A stretch of DNA of 64,000 nt from Rhodobacter xanthinilyticus (GCF_001856665.1 NZ_CP017781.1:1769501-1833500); one strand, 5' to 3'. Positions 27,869 through 37,609 are shown, numbered from the stretch's first letter. The notes: generated by a model not told the origin, from the letters alone. Numbers and translations are program-made.

Positions 27869-28002
27869 TTACCCTGTTTTCCCCTGCGTGGCCGAAGCGA
27901 AACGAAAATTCCCCCCAAAGCAGGGAATTCCCGAGGTTGAACCCGCCCGCCATTTGCGACATTTTGCGGCGCAATGACAACCGCAAGATTGGGGGCCCCG
28001 AG

Positions 28003-28734
28003 ATGACTGTCGAGAATGAACCGGCGGTGAAATACAAACGCGTTCTGCTGAAGATCTCGGGCGAGGCGCTGATGGGCGACCAGGGCTACGGCCTGCACCC
28101 GCCGACCGTCGCCCGCATCGCGCGCGAGGTCAAGACGGTCCATGACATGGGCGTCGAGATCTGCATGGTGATCGGCGGCGGCAATATCTTCCGCGGCCTC
28201 GCGGGCTCGGCGCAGGGCATGGAGCGCACCACCGCCGACTATATGGGCATGCTCGCCACCGTGATGAACGCGCTCGGCATGCAGGCGCAGCTCGAGGCGC
28301 TCGACATCCACACCCGGGTGATCTCGGCGATCCCGATGGATCAGGTCTGCGAACCCTATATCCGCCGCCGCGCCGTGCGCCACCTCGAGAAGAAGCGCAT
28401 CTGCATCTTCGCCGCCGGCACCGGCAACCCCTATTTCACCACCGATACCGCCGCCACGCTGCGCGCCAACGAGATGAACTGCGAGGCGATCTTCAAGGGC
28501 ACCAAGGTCGATGGCGTCTACGACAAGGACCCGAAGAAATTCGACGACGCCAAGCGCTACGACACCGTCTCCTATGACGAGGTCTTGCAAAAGAACCTCG
28601 GCGTGATGGATGCCTCCGCGATTGCGCTCGCGCGCGACAACAACCTGCCGATCATCGTCTTCTCGCTCGACGAGCCAGGCGGCTTCCGCGGGATTCTCGC
28701 GGGGCAGGGCACCTATACCCGCGTGCAGGGCTGA
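28003..28734 (+). CDS. pyrH: UMP kinase
   Basis: Phosphorylates UMP to UDP in pyrimidine synthesis; hexameric amino-acid-kinase fold. Motifs are [51 protein letters not shown] and [15 protein letters not shown]. The ATG at 28003 gives 243 residues, the usual size. It heads the conserved pyrH-frr-uppS-cdsA-dxr-rseP run. A copy of the dispersed hairpin repeat stands between it and frr. Confidence 0.95.
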   Translation: MTVENEPAVKYKRVLLKISGEALMGDQGYGLHPPTVARIAREVKTVHDMGVEICMVIGGGNIFRGLAGSAQGMERTTADYMGMLATVMNALGMQAQLEALDIHTRVISAIPMDQVCEPYIRRRAVRHLEKKRICIFAAGTGNPYFTTDTAATLRANEMNCEAIFKGTKVDGVYDKDPKKFDDAKRYDTVSYDEVLQKNLGVMDASAIALARDNNLPIIVFSLDEPGGFRGILAGQGTYTRVQG

Positions 28735-28754
28735 CCGGCGGCGCCCCGCCTATC

Positions 28755-28802
28755 CCTTTCATCTTGCCCCAAATATCTCGGGGGTTCGGGGGCAGCGCCC
28801 CC
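28755..28802 (-). repeat. Dispersed GC-hairpin repeat, copy 2
   Basis: Inverted copy of the element at 2328-2372: a 23-base block at 28755-28777 is exactly complementary to 2350-2372, and the GGGGGCAGCGCCCCC hairpin follows at 28788-28802. It sits in the 136-base pyrH-frr gap of an otherwise tight operon. Confidence 0.75.
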
Positions 28803-28870
28803 GTTCCCCCTACCCACAGGGCCGAAAGCCCGCTACAACCACTCCGAATGCAAAGACCCCGGGAGGACCC

Positions 28871-29434
28871 ATGTCCGACGAACTCGAAATCGACACCGAC
28901 GACCTCGAACGCCGCATGGAAGGCGCGATGGCCTCGCTCAAACATGAATTCGGCACGCTGCGCACCGGCCGCGCCTCGGCCACCATGGTCGAGCCGGTGA
29001 TGGTCGACGCCTATGGCCAGCTCACGCCGATCAACCAGGTCGGCACGATCAACGTCCCCGAGCCGCGGATGGTCACCATCAACGTCTGGGACAAGGGCAT
29101 GGTCGCCAAGGTCGAAAAGGCGATCCGCGATTCCGGCCTCGGCATCAACCCGCAGACCAACGGCACGATCGTGATGCTGCCGATCCCCGAGCTCAACGAG
29201 GAGCGCCGCAAGGAGCTCACCAAGGTCGCCGCCCAATATGCCGAACACGCCCGCGTCGCGATCCGCAACGTGCGCCGCGACGGCATGGACCAGATCAAGA
29301 AGGCCAAGGGCAACGGCATGTCGGAAGACGATGTGAAGTTCTGGGAAGCCGAGGTCGAGGAGCTCACCAAGAAGCATATCGCGGTGATCGACAAGGCGCT
29401 CGAGGCCAAACAAGCCGAGATCATGCACGTCTGA
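28871..29434 (+). CDS. frr: Ribosome recycling factor
   Basis: Dissociates post-termination ribosomes together with EF-G. The 187-residue protein shows the family core [63 protein letters not shown] and the C-terminal helix region [14 protein letters not shown]. The ATG at 28871 is preceded by GGGAGGA at good distance. It has the standard alphaproteobacterial position between pyrH and uppS. Confidence 0.96.
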   Translation: MSDELEIDTDDLERRMEGAMASLKHEFGTLRTGRASATMVEPVMVDAYGQLTPINQVGTINVPEPRMVTINVWDKGMVAKVEKAIRDSGLGINPQTNGTIVMLPIPELNEERRKELTKVAAQYAEHARVAIRNVRRDGMDQIKKAKGNGMSEDDVKFWEAEVEELTKKHIAVIDKALEAKQAEIMHV

Positions 29435-29463
29435 GGCCCGGCCTCGCAGCGAAAGGCCTCCCC

Positions 29464-30228
29464 ATGGCGCGCAAATCCGCTCCCGTTGCCCCCGCCGACC
29501 CCGAGGCGCCGATCTGTGGCGTCGATTACGGCGTCGCGCATGTGGCGATCATCATGGACGGTAACGGCCGCTGGGCCACCAACCGCGGCTGGCCGCGCCT
29601 CGCCGGCCACCGCCGCGGCGCCGAGCGCATCAAGCAGATCGTGCGCACCGCGCCCGACATGGGCGTGCGCTACCTCACCGTCTACGCTTTCTCGACCGAG
29701 AACTGGAAGCGCTCGACCGAGGAAGTGCTTGGTCTGATGGGGATTTTCGCGCGCTACATCGAGAAGGAGGCCGATGAGCTGGCCTCGCTCGGCGTGCGGA
29801 TGCGCTTCATCGGCGAACGCGGGCGGCTCGATGGCAAGCTCGCGCGTCTGATGGGCGGAATCGAGGAGCGCACCAAGGACAACACCCGCCTGACGCTGAC
29901 CGTCGCGATCAACTACGGCGGGCGCAATGAGCTTGCCCGCGCCGCGGCGCGGCTCGCGCGTGACCATGCCGCGGGGCTGATCTCGGCGGAGGATCTGGGC
30001 GAAGAGGCGCTCGCCGCGCGGCTCGATACCGTGGGCCTGCCCGACCCCGATCTCGTGATCCGCACCTCGGGCGAGACGCGGACCTCGAATTTCCTCGCCT
30101 GGCAGGCGGCCTATGCCGAATATGAATTCACCGAGACGCTCTGGCCCGAATTCACCCCCGAGGAGCTCGCCAAGATCCTGAGCCGCTTTGGCACCCGCGA
30201 CCGGCGTTTCGGCGGGGCCAAGGCATGA
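29464..30228 (+). CDS. uppS: Isoprenyl transferase (undecaprenyl diphosphate synthase)
   Basis: cis-Prenyltransferase making the C55 carrier lipid for peptidoglycan and O-antigen. Motifs are IIMDGNGRWATNRGWPRLAGH (catalytic Asp and P-loop-like region), TVYAFSTENWKRSTEEV, INYGGRNELARAA and PDLVIRTSGETRTSNFLAWQAAYAEYEF. It has 254 residues. It starts 29 bases after frr and overlaps cdsA by four bases. Confidence 0.95.
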   Translation: MARKSAPVAPADPEAPICGVDYGVAHVAIIMDGNGRWATNRGWPRLAGHRRGAERIKQIVRTAPDMGVRYLTVYAFSTENWKRSTEEVLGLMGIFARYIEKEADELASLGVRMRFIGERGRLDGKLARLMGGIEERTKDNTRLTLTVAINYGGRNELARAAARLARDHAAGLISAEDLGEEALAARLDTVGLPDPDLVIRTSGETRTSNFLAWQAAYAEYEFTETLWPEFTPEELAKILSRFGTRDRRFGGAKA

Positions 30229-31031
30229 GCGCAGGCGGCACAGCCGGCGCGGGGGCGGGCGGCGGCGGCCGCTGGGGCGATCTGCGCGCGCGCACGCTCT
30301 CGGCGCTGGCGATGGTGGTGGTTGGCGGCGGCGCGATCTGGGCGGGCGGGATCGCTTTCGCCGCGCTCGCGGTGCTCGTCACCGGGCTGATGATCTGGGA
30401 GCTCGCCGCGATGACCGCGCCCGCGCGCCCGGGCAATGCCAAGCTCATCGGCCTGATCGGCGCGGGCGCGCTGGCGGCGGTGTTGTTCCGCCATGACCCG
30501 TTCCTGATGCCGCTTCTGGCGCTGCCCTCGATGCTGCTCACCGTCGGCGCGCGCCGCGACAAGCCGCTCGCCTCGGTCTATGCGCTCGCGATCATGCTCA
30601 CCGGCTACGGGCTCGTGGCGCTGCGCCAGGGCTTCGGCTCGGCCGAGATCCTGTGGCTGATCGCGCTCGTCATCGCCTCCGATATCGCGGGCTATTTCGT
30701 CGGCCGCGCGGTCGGCGGGCCGAAATTCTGGCCCGCGATCAGCCCGAAGAAAACCTGGTCGGGCACGGTGGCGGGCTGGGTCGGCGCGGGGCTCGTCGGG
30801 GCGGCCTTCATGGCGTTTGCGGGGCCGCACCTGCTCCTGTGGCTCTCGCCCGTCTTCGCGCTCGCCGGCCAGATGGGCGATATCGCGGAGAGCTGGCTCA
30901 AGCGGCGCGCGGGCGTCAAGGACAGCTCGACGCTGATCCCGGGCCACGGCGGCGTGCTCGACCGGTTCGACGCGCTGATCGGGGCGGTGATGGCGGTGCT
31001 CGTCGTGCGCCTCGTGCTCACGGCGCTCTGA
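30225..31031 (+). CDS. cdsA: Phosphatidate cytidylyltransferase
   Basis: Membrane enzyme making CDP-diacylglycerol, the precursor of all phospholipids. The 268 residues have about seven membrane segments. The CDS signature is seen as SPKKTWSGTVAGWVGAGL and the C-terminal AESWLKRRAGVKDSSTLIPGHGGVLDRFDAL. The N-terminus is Ala/Gly-rich (SAGGTAGAGAGGGGRWGD). Its start overlaps the uppS stop (ATGA). Confidence 0.93.
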   Translation: MSAGGTAGAGAGGGGRWGDLRARTLSALAMVVVGGGAIWAGGIAFAALAVLVTGLMIWELAAMTAPARPGNAKLIGLIGAGALAAVLFRHDPFLMPLLALPSMLLTVGARRDKPLASVYALAIMLTGYGLVALRQGFGSAEILWLIALVIASDIAGYFVGRAVGGPKFWPAISPKKTWSGTVAGWVGAGLVGAAFMAFAGPHLLLWLSPVFALAGQMGDIAESWLKRRAGVKDSSTLIPGHGGVLDRFDALIGAVMAVLVVRLVLTAL

Positions 31032-31042
31032 AAGGAAAGATC

Positions 31043-32221
31043 ATGCGCAGGGTTTCGGTTTTTGGCGCCACCGGCTCGATCGGGGTGAATACGCTCGATT
31101 TGCTGACCCGCCAGGGCGGCGCGGAGGCCTATCAGGTGGTCGCGCTGACCGGCGGGCGCAATGTCGATCTCCTGGCAAGCCAGGCCCGCAGCCTGCGCGC
31201 CGAGATCGCGGTGACGGCCCATGAAGACTGCCTGCCCGCGCTGCGCGCCGCACTCCATGGCTCCGGGATCGAGGCCGCGGCGGGGGCGGGGGCGCTCGTC
31301 GAGGCGGCCGAGCGGCCCGCCGATTGGGTGATGAGCGCGATCGTCGGCGCCGCCGGCCTCGCGCCGGGCTTTGCCGCGCTCAAACATGGCACGACGCTCG
31401 CGCTCGCCAACAAGGAGAGCCTGGTGACCGCCGGGCCGCTGCTGCTGGCCGAGGCGGCGCGGCACGGCGCGCGGATCCTGCCGGTCGACAGCGAACATTC
31501 CGCCGTTTTTCAGGCGCTCGTCGGCGAGGAGATCTCGGCGGTCGAGCGGGTGATCATCACCGCCTCGGGCGGCGCCTTCCGCGATTGGCCGCTCGAGCGG
31601 CTGGCCCGTGCCACCGTCGCCGAGGCCTCGACCCATCCGAATTGGGCGATGGGCCAGCGGATCACGATCGACAGCGCCTCGATGTTCAACAAGGCGCTCG
31701 AAGTCATTGAAACCAAGGAATATTTCCAGATCGCGCCGGAGAAGATCGAGGTTCTCGTCCACCCCGAGAGCCTCGTGCATGCGCTGGTGGGCTTCGCCGA
31801 TGGCGCGCTGATGGCGCATCTGGGCGCGCCCGATATGCGCCATGCGATCGGCTATGCGCTGAACTGGCCCGCGCGGCGCGATCTGCCCGTCGCGCGGCTC
31901 GATCTCGCCGCGATCGGCGCGCTCACCTTCCGCGCCCCCGATCTGACCCGCTTCCCCGCGCTGGCGCTCGCGCGTGAGGTGATGGCGATCGGCGGCACCG
32001 CGGGCGCGGCTTTCAACGCCGCCAAGGAGGCCGCGCTCGATGCCTTCATCGCCGGCCAGATCGGCTTTCTCGACATGGCGCGGGGCGTCGAAAGCGTGCT
32101 CTCTGAAATGTCAGCGCGCCAGGGCCTTGGAAATGTCGCGATCAGCCTCGATAACGTCATGGCAACCGATGCGGAGGCGCGCGCGCGCCTTCACCAAAGC
32201 ATTTCGAGCGGAAAGGTCTGA
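31043..32221 (+). CDS. dxr: 1-deoxy-D-xylulose 5-phosphate reductoisomerase
   Basis: Second enzyme of the MEP isoprenoid pathway (IspC), NADPH-dependent. The N-terminal NADPH site is VSVFGATGSIGVNTLDLL. ALANKESLVTAGPLL, LPVDSEHSAVFQAL and the metal and substrate region FNKALEVIETKEYFQI are typical. It has 392 residues. It lies 11 bases after cdsA and 3 bases before rseP, so isoprenoid precursor and carrier-lipid genes are co-transcribed. Confidence 0.96.
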   Translation: MRRVSVFGATGSIGVNTLDLLTRQGGAEAYQVVALTGGRNVDLLASQARSLRAEIAVTAHEDCLPALRAALHGSGIEAAAGAGALVEAAERPADWVMSAIVGAAGLAPGFAALKHGTTLALANKESLVTAGPLLLAEAARHGARILPVDSEHSAVFQALVGEEISAVERVIITASGGAFRDWPLERLARATVAEASTHPNWAMGQRITIDSASMFNKALEVIETKEYFQIAPEKIEVLVHPESLVHALVGFADGALMAHLGAPDMRHAIGYALNWPARRDLPVARLDLAAIGALTFRAPDLTRFPALALAREVMAIGGTAGAAFNAAKEAALDAFIAGQIGFLDMARGVESVLSEMSARQGLGNVAISLDNVMATDAEARARLHQSISSGKV

Positions 32222-32224
32222 GTT

Positions 32225-33604
32225 TTGGACATCTTGCCGGGCTTCCTGAGCGCCCTCTGGACGGTGGGCTCCTTTGTCGTCGCGCTGTCGATCATCGTGG
32301 CGGTGCATGAATATGGCCATTACATCGTCGGGCGCTGGTCGGGGATCAAGGCGGAGGTGTTCTCGCTCGGCTTCGGGCCGAAGCTCGTCTCGCGCGTCGA
32401 TCGGCGCGGCACCCGCTGGCAGATCGCCGCGATCCCGCTCGGGGGCTATGTGAAATTCCTCGGCGATGCCAATGCGGCCTCGGCGGGCACCGATGCCGAA
32501 GCCGTCGCGGGGCTTTCGCCCGAGGAGCTGCGCGCCACGATGGCGGGGGCGCCGCTCTGGGCGCGGGCCGCGACCGTCGCGGCGGGGCCGGTTTTCAACT
32601 TCCTGCTCTCGATCGCGGTGATCGCGGGGCTGATGCTCTACTCCGGCACCGCGACCGATGAGCCCACCGTGGGCGATATCGTGGCGCTGCCCGAGGGCTC
32701 GGGGGGCCTGCGCGCGGGCGACCGGATCGTCGCGGTCGAGGGGCTCGCGACGCCCGATTATGCCGCGCTGAACAAGGCCGCCGATGCCGCGCCCGCCGCG
32801 ACGGCGACGCTGCGCTACCGGGTTGCGCGCGAAGGCGGCGAGACCGAGATCGAGGGCCCGCAGCTCCTGCCGCCGCGGCTCGCCGGCGTCACCCCGCAAT
32901 CGGCGGCCTATGCGGCCGATCTTCGGGCGGGCGATGTGATCACCGCGGTCGATGGCCGCCCGGTCTGGCGCTTCGAGACGCTGCGCGAGATCGTCGGCGC
33001 GGGCGATGGCGCGCCGCTCACGCTCTCGATCTGGCGCCCCGAGGCGGTGGACGAGGGCGCCGCGGGCAGCCCGGCCGCGCTGCCGGGCACGCGTTTCGAG
33101 GTCACGCTCACCCCCAAACGCACCGATCTGCCGCTGCCCGAGGGCGGCTTCGAGACCCGCTGGCTGATCGGCGCGACCGGCTCCTTCGCCTTCGAGCCCG
33201 AGACCCGCGCGACCGGCCTTGGCGAGGCGCTCACCGGCGCGGTCGCCACCACCTGGACGATCGTCACCACCTCGCTCTCGGGGCTGTGGAGCATGATCGC
33301 GGGCGAGATTTCCTCGTGCAACCTGCATGGCGCGATCGGCATCGCCGAGGGCTCGGCGGCGGCGGCGAAATCGGGGATGCCCGATTTCATCTGGTTCATC
33401 GCGATGCTCTCGACGGCGGTGGGCTTCCTCAACCTCTTTCCGATCCCGATGCTCGATGGCGGGCATCTGATGTTCTACACCTGGGAAGCGGTGGCGGGCA
33501 AACCGCCCTCGGAAAAGGTCTTCAACGGGCTGATGGCGCTCGGCATGGCGCTGGTCTTCACGATGATGATCTTCGGGCTCTCGAACGATCTCCTCTGCCC
33601 CTGA
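32225..33604 (+). CDS. rseP: RseP family site-2 intramembrane zinc metalloprotease
   Basis: Intramembrane protease (M50B) that cleaves anti-sigma factors and signal-peptide remnants. The zinc motif HEYGH is at residues 28-32 in the first membrane helix, and the third ligand motif is FPIPMLDGGHLMF near the C-terminus. Two PDZ-like segments lie between (VGDIVALPEGSGGLRAGDRIVAVEG and VTPQSAAYAADLRAGDVITAVDG). The start is a TTG at 32225, three bases after dxr; no ATG or GTG lies before the first helix, so the rare start is credible. The length of 459 residues is typical. It ends at a strong terminator. Confidence 0.94.
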   Translation: MDILPGFLSALWTVGSFVVALSIIVAVHEYGHYIVGRWSGIKAEVFSLGFGPKLVSRVDRRGTRWQIAAIPLGGYVKFLGDANAASAGTDAEAVAGLSPEELRATMAGAPLWARAATVAAGPVFNFLLSIAVIAGLMLYSGTATDEPTVGDIVALPEGSGGLRAGDRIVAVEGLATPDYAALNKAADAAPAATATLRYRVAREGGETEIEGPQLLPPRLAGVTPQSAAYAADLRAGDVITAVDGRPVWRFETLREIVGAGDGAPLTLSIWRPEAVDEGAAGSPAALPGTRFEVTLTPKRTDLPLPEGGFETRWLIGATGSFAFEPETRATGLGEALTGAVATTWTIVTTSLSGLWSMIAGEISSCNLHGAIGIAEGSAAAAKSGMPDFIWFIAMLSTAVGFLNLFPIPMLDGGHLMFYTWEAVAGKPPSEKVFNGLMALGMALVFTMMIFGLSNDLLCP

Positions 33605-33626
33605 GCCCGCCCCGGCCGGACCACCG

Positions 33627-33655
33627 AAAGGGCGCCCGCGGGCGCCCTTTGATTT
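33627..33655 (+). terminator. Terminator after rseP
   Basis: A perfect 10-bp stem AAAGGGCGCC / GGCGCCCTTT (33627-33636 with 33641-33650) and loop CGCG, followed by GATTTTCG. It closes the pyrH-rseP operon 22 bases past the stop. Confidence 0.8.
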
Positions 33656-33732
33656 TCGCGCCGCCGCGCCTCATTTCGGCCCCATTCCACCGGTAATGAG
33701 TGCAGGAGAGCCGAAGTCTGGAGGATGGTGCG

Positions 33733-33903
33733 ATGCAAATGGTGTTGAACGAAGGCGTGCGCGGCCTGTCGGCGATGGTCGAGCTGAACCTCGACCGAAT
33801 CCTGGTGCCGCTTGCGATCCTCGTGGCGCTCGCCGCGGGCACGCTGCTCGGCGCGCAGCTGATCGACGTGATCACCCCCGAGATGTTGCCGGCTCAGGTC
33901 TGA
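33733..33903 (+). CDS. Small single-helix membrane protein, unknown
   Basis: A 56-residue open frame with an ATG at 33733, a GGAGG ribosome site at proper distance, and one clear membrane helix (LVPLAILVALAAGTLLGAQLI). It stands alone between two terminators (33627 and 33945), in the rseP-bamA gap, so it would have its own promoter. I do not recognise a family. The ribosome site, helix and flanking terminators make it a plausible real gene, not a chance frame. Confidence 0.5.
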   Translation: MQMVLNEGVRGLSAMVELNLDRILVPLAILVALAAGTLLGAQLIDVITPEMLPAQV

Positions 33904-33944
33904 GGCAAAAACGCCGCAAAACCGGCGGAAATCTGCTCTCTCGA

Positions 33945-33977
33945 AAGGCGCGGGCCCTCCCGCGCCTTCGCGTTTTG
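33945..33977 (+). terminator. Terminator before bamA
   Basis: AAGGCGCGGG (33945-33954) pairs with CCCGCGCCTT (33959-33968) around CCCT, followed by CGCGTTTTG. It ends the small-gene transcript and insulates bamA. Confidence 0.7.
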
Positions 33978-34045
33978 ACAAGCCCCGTCTTTCCCGCTAG
34001 TCACGTCTGTGAAGGGCGCAAACCGCGCGAAAACGGGGACTGACG

Positions 34046-36442
34046 ATGAAACATCTGCTGCAGCGCGGCGCCGGTCGGAGCATCACTGCGGAACTGTCCA
34101 AACGGGCGGCAATTTTGCTTTCTGTGGCAATGGTTTGCACCGCGACGCCGCAGTTCGCCGAGGCCCAGAACTATCAGTTCTCGGCGCTGAAAATCGTCGG
34201 CAACGAGCGGATCGAGCCCGCCACGATCATCTCCTACGCCGGAATCGCCCGCGGCAAGACGATCAGCTCGGGCGATCTGAACGACGCCTATCAGCGCCTG
34301 CAGGGCTCGGGCCTGTTTGAATCGGTCGAGATCGCGCCGCAGGGCGGCACTCTGGTGATCACCGTCAAGGAATACCCGACCGTCAATGTCGTGAACTTCG
34401 AGGGCAACAAGCGGCTGAAGGATGAAAACCTCGGCAAGCTCGTCTCGACCCAGCCGCGCAAGGTGTTCTCGCCCGCGCTCGTCGAGGCCGATGCCGCCGC
34501 CATCGCCAAGGCCTATGCCGAGGCCGGCCGGATCAACGTCTCGGTCAACCCGAAGGTGATCAAGCGCGACAACAACCGCGTCGATGTCGCCTTCGAGATC
34601 ACCGAGGGCAAGGTCACCGAGGTCGAGCGGCTCTCCTTCACCGGCAACCGCGCCTATACCGACCGCCGCCTGCGCCAGGTGGTCAACACCAAACAGGCCG
34701 GCGTCTTCCGCACCCTGATCCAGCGCGACACCTATGTCGCCGATCGCGTCGCCTATGACCGCCAGCTGCTGACCGATTTTTACCATTCGCGCGGCTATGT
34801 CGATGTGCAGGTCACCGGCGTCTCTTCGGAAATGACCCGCGCGCGCGATGGCGTGTTCATGACCTTCAACATCCGCGAAGGCCAGCAGTTCAAATTCGGC
34901 AAGATCACCACCAGCTCGGAGATCGAGGGCCTCGACGCCGCCGAGTTCCAGAAACAGGCCAAGATCCGCGAAGGCGTGGTCTATTCGCCCAATGCGATCG
35001 ACCTCGCCGTGACCCGGATGGAAGAGCTCGCGCTGCGCAAGGGCGCGCAATTCGTCCGCGTCGAGCCGCGCGTGACCCGCAATGACCGCGACCAGACGCT
35101 CGATATCGATTTCGCGCTGATCCGCGGCCCGCGCGTCTTCGTCGAGCGGATCGACATCGAGGGCAACACCACCACCCAGGACCAGGTGATCCGGCGCGAA
35201 TTCCACACCGCCGAGGGCGATGCCTTCAACCCGCGCGAGATCAAGAACTCCGCCGAACGGATCCGCGCGCTCGGTTTCTTCGAGGATGCGCAGGTCGACA
35301 GCAAACAGGGCTCCGGCCCCGATCAGGTCGTCGTCGATGTGAACGTCAAGGAACAGCCGACCGGCTCGCTCTCCTTCGGCGCGAGCTACGGCAAATCGGC
35401 CGGGATCGGCGCGGCGGTCTCGCTCGAGGAGCAGAACTTCCTCGGCCGCGGCCAATATCTCGGCATCTCGCTCGCCACCACCTCGGGCACCAAGCAAAAC
35501 CAGATCAAGTTCATCGAACCCTATCTGCTGGGCCGCGATCTGCAGGGCAAATTCAACCTCTGGTACAATACCTCCGAGGATGACAGCTCGGAATATTCGA
35601 CCCGCTCGATCGGCATCTCGCCGGCGATCGAATTCCCGCTGTCGCAAAACGGCCGGCTCGAGCTGCGCTATACCTATTCGCGCGACAAGATCTATGATGT
35701 CGAACAGATCGCCGACCCCGATGGCGATGGCATCTTCTCCGGCTCCTCGCCGGTGCTTTATGCCGAAGAGCTGAAGGGCGAGCGCGCGAAATCGGCCTTT
35801 GGCTACACCTATAGCTATGACACGCGCCTGACCGGGCTCGACCCGCGCTGGGGCTTCACCTTCGATCTCAACCAGGATCTGGCGGGCTTTGGCGGCGATG
35901 TCGATGCGCTGACCACGACCGCGCTCGCCCGCGTCGAGCGCAAGGTCTGGCAAGAAGAGGTGACGCTGCGCGCCGAGATCGAGGGCGGCGCGGTGCATGC
36001 GCGCTCGGGCTCGAACCTGATCCTGCTCGACCGCTTCACCGGCAACGGCAAGATCCGCGGCTTCGAGACCAACGGCTATGGCCCGCGCGACCTCAACGCG
36101 CCCAACCAGGATGCGCTCGGCGGCAAATATTTCGCCGCCGTCCGGCTCGAGACCGAATTCCCGGTCGGCCTGCCGGAGGAATATGGCGTGCATGGCGGGC
36201 TGTTCCTCGATGCGGGCTCGGTCTGGGGGCTCGACGATACCGCGGGCGCCTGCGCGACGCCCGTGACCTCGGTCTGCGCGGGCTCGATCGACGACGGGCT
36301 GAACTGGCGCTCGGCGGTCGGCTTCTCGGTGTTCTGGGATACGATGCTCGGGCCGCTGCGCTTCAACTTCTCGAAGGCGATCAAGAAAGAGGACTACGAC
36401 AAGGAACAGTCCTTCGACATGACGATCTCGACGAAGTTCTGA
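34046..36442 (+). CDS. bamA: Outer membrane protein assembly factor BamA
   Basis: Central insertase of the BAM complex (Omp85). The 798 residues begin with a signal peptide (ILLSVAMVCTATPQFAEAQ), then five POTRA repeats (about 30-425; first begins YQFSALKIVGNERIEPATIISYAGI). The rest is the 16-stranded barrel, with the conserved GxRGF-like lid motif KIRGFETNGYGPRD and a C-terminal strand ending in F (SFDMTISTKF). Size and order are standard. It is followed four bases later by a Skp-like gene. Confidence 0.96.
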   Translation: MKHLLQRGAGRSITAELSKRAAILLSVAMVCTATPQFAEAQNYQFSALKIVGNERIEPATIISYAGIARGKTISSGDLNDAYQRLQGSGLFESVEIAPQGGTLVITVKEYPTVNVVNFEGNKRLKDENLGKLVSTQPRKVFSPALVEADAAAIAKAYAEAGRINVSVNPKVIKRDNNRVDVAFEITEGKVTEVERLSFTGNRAYTDRRLRQVVNTKQAGVFRTLIQRDTYVADRVAYDRQLLTDFYHSRGYVDVQVTGVSSEMTRARDGVFMTFNIREGQQFKFGKITTSSEIEGLDAAEFQKQAKIREGVVYSPNAIDLAVTRMEELALRKGAQFVRVEPRVTRNDRDQTLDIDFALIRGPRVFVERIDIEGNTTTQDQVIRREFHTAEGDAFNPREIKNSAERIRALGFFEDAQVDSKQGSGPDQVVVDVNVKEQPTGSLSFGASYGKSAGIGAAVSLEEQNFLGRGQYLGISLATTSGTKQNQIKFIEPYLLGRDLQGKFNLWYNTSEDDSSEYSTRSIGISPAIEFPLSQNGRLELRYTYSRDKIYDVEQIADPDGDGIFSGSSPVLYAEELKGERAKSAFGYTYSYDTRLTGLDPRWGFTFDLNQDLAGFGGDVDALTTTALARVERKVWQEEVTLRAEIEGGAVHARSGSNLILLDRFTGNGKIRGFETNGYGPRDLNAPNQDALGGKYFAAVRLETEFPVGLPEEYGVHGGLFLDAGSVWGLDDTAGACATPVTSVCAGSIDDGLNWRSAVGFSVFWDTMLGPLRFNFSKAIKKEDYDKEQSFDMTISTKF

Positions 36443-36446
36443 GCCG

Positions 36447-37049
36447 ATGGCGCGGCGCGGGGCAGGGACGGCGGCGCTCGGGGGGCGGATCGCGGGCGCG
36501 CTGGCGCTCGGCGCGCTGCTTCTGGCCGCACCCGCCGCGCCCGCCCAGACCCCGGTCGATGTGCCGCCCGGCGCGCAGATCCTGACCCTCGACTGGGAAG
36601 AGCTCTATGACGGCTCGGCCTGGGGCAAGCGGGTGCAGGCCGAGATCGCCGCCGAGGGCGCCGCGCTCACCGCCGAGAACAACCGCATCGCCGATGATCT
36701 CGTCGCCGAGGAAAAAGCCCTCACCGACCGCCGCGCCGGCATGGAGCCCGCCGCCTTCCGCACCGAGGCGCAGGCCTTCGACAAGAAAGCGACCGAGATC
36801 CGCGCCGCGCAAAACGCCAAGGCCGAGGCGCTCAACCGCCGCTTCGAGGCCGAACGGCAGGCCTTCATCGCCGCGCTCGTGCCGCTGCTCGACGGCTTTC
36901 TGGCCGAGCACAAGGCGGCGATGGTGATCGACCGGCGGGTGATCATCCGCGCGCTGGCGGGGATCGACGTGACCGACGAGCTGATCGCGCTCGCCGACGA
37001 GAAACTGGGCGCGGGCCAGCCTGCCGCCACCCCCGCCACCCCCGAATAA
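36447..37049 (+). CDS. OmpH/Skp family periplasmic chaperone
   Basis: A 200-residue exported protein. The Ala-rich signal peptide (LGGRIAGALALGALLLAAPAAPAQ) precedes a beta segment (ILTLDWEELYDGSAWGKRVQAEIAAEG) and a long coiled-coil hairpin rich in Ala, Glu and Arg, as in the Skp tentacles. It has an extra C-terminal tail of Ala/Pro/Thr. The position directly after bamA is the standard skp site and supports a role in holding outer-membrane proteins. The next gene is fabZ, not lpxD as in E. coli. Confidence 0.85.
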   Translation: MARRGAGTAALGGRIAGALALGALLLAAPAAPAQTPVDVPPGAQILTLDWEELYDGSAWGKRVQAEIAAEGAALTAENNRIADDLVAEEKALTDRRAGMEPAAFRTEAQAFDKKATEIRAAQNAKAEALNRRFEAERQAFIAALVPLLDGFLAEHKAAMVIDRRVIIRALAGIDVTDELIALADEKLGAGQPAATPATPE

Positions 37050-37142
37050 CCCGCGCGGCGCCTCAATTCTTGCCAAGCCTGCCCGGGGTTGCTAGCAAGT
37101 GGCTGACCGCGCCCGAGCGCGCCCCAGATCGACGGAGATCCG

Positions 37143-37604
37143 ATGACCGAAGCTGCCCCCCACACCACCGCCGATCTCGATCTGATCAAGAAGATCATCC
37201 CGCATCGCTATCCGTTCCTCCTCGTCGACAAGGTGCGCGATATCGTGCCGAACGAGACCGCCGTGGGGATCAAGATGGTCACCGCCAACGAGCCCCATTT
37301 CGAGGGCCATTTCCCGGCGAAACCGATCATGCCGGGGGTGTTGATCATCGAGGCGCTGGCGCAGACCGCGGCGGTGCTCGTCGGCGTGTCGATGGATGTG
37401 ATCGGCAAGGATCTGCTGACCTATTTCATGGGCATCGACAAGGCCAAGTTCCGCCGCATGGTGGTGCCGGGCGATTGTCTTGAGCTGCATGTCAAGGCGC
37501 TGCGCGGCGGCGGCAAGATCTGGAAATTCGAGGGCCGGGCGCTGGTCGAGGGCGAGCTCGCGGCCTCGGCCGAGTTCACCGCGATGATGGATCTGAAGGG
37601 CTGA
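37143..37604 (+). CDS. fabZ: 3-hydroxyacyl-ACP dehydratase FabZ
   Basis: Hot-dog-fold dehydratase of type II fatty acid synthesis. The catalytic histidine is in [14 protein letters not shown], and the glutamate is in [16 protein letters not shown] after [12 protein letters not shown]. It has 153 residues. It shares its operon with lpxA (five bases), lpxI and lpxB, balancing 3-hydroxyacyl-ACP between phospholipid and lipid A. Confidence 0.95.
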   Translation: MTEAAPHTTADLDLIKKIIPHRYPFLLVDKVRDIVPNETAVGIKMVTANEPHFEGHFPAKPIMPGVLIIEALAQTAAVLVGVSMDVIGKDLLTYFMGIDKAKFRRMVVPGDCLELHVKALRGGGKIWKFEGRALVEGELAASAEFTAMMDLKG

Positions 37605-37609
37605 TCGCG

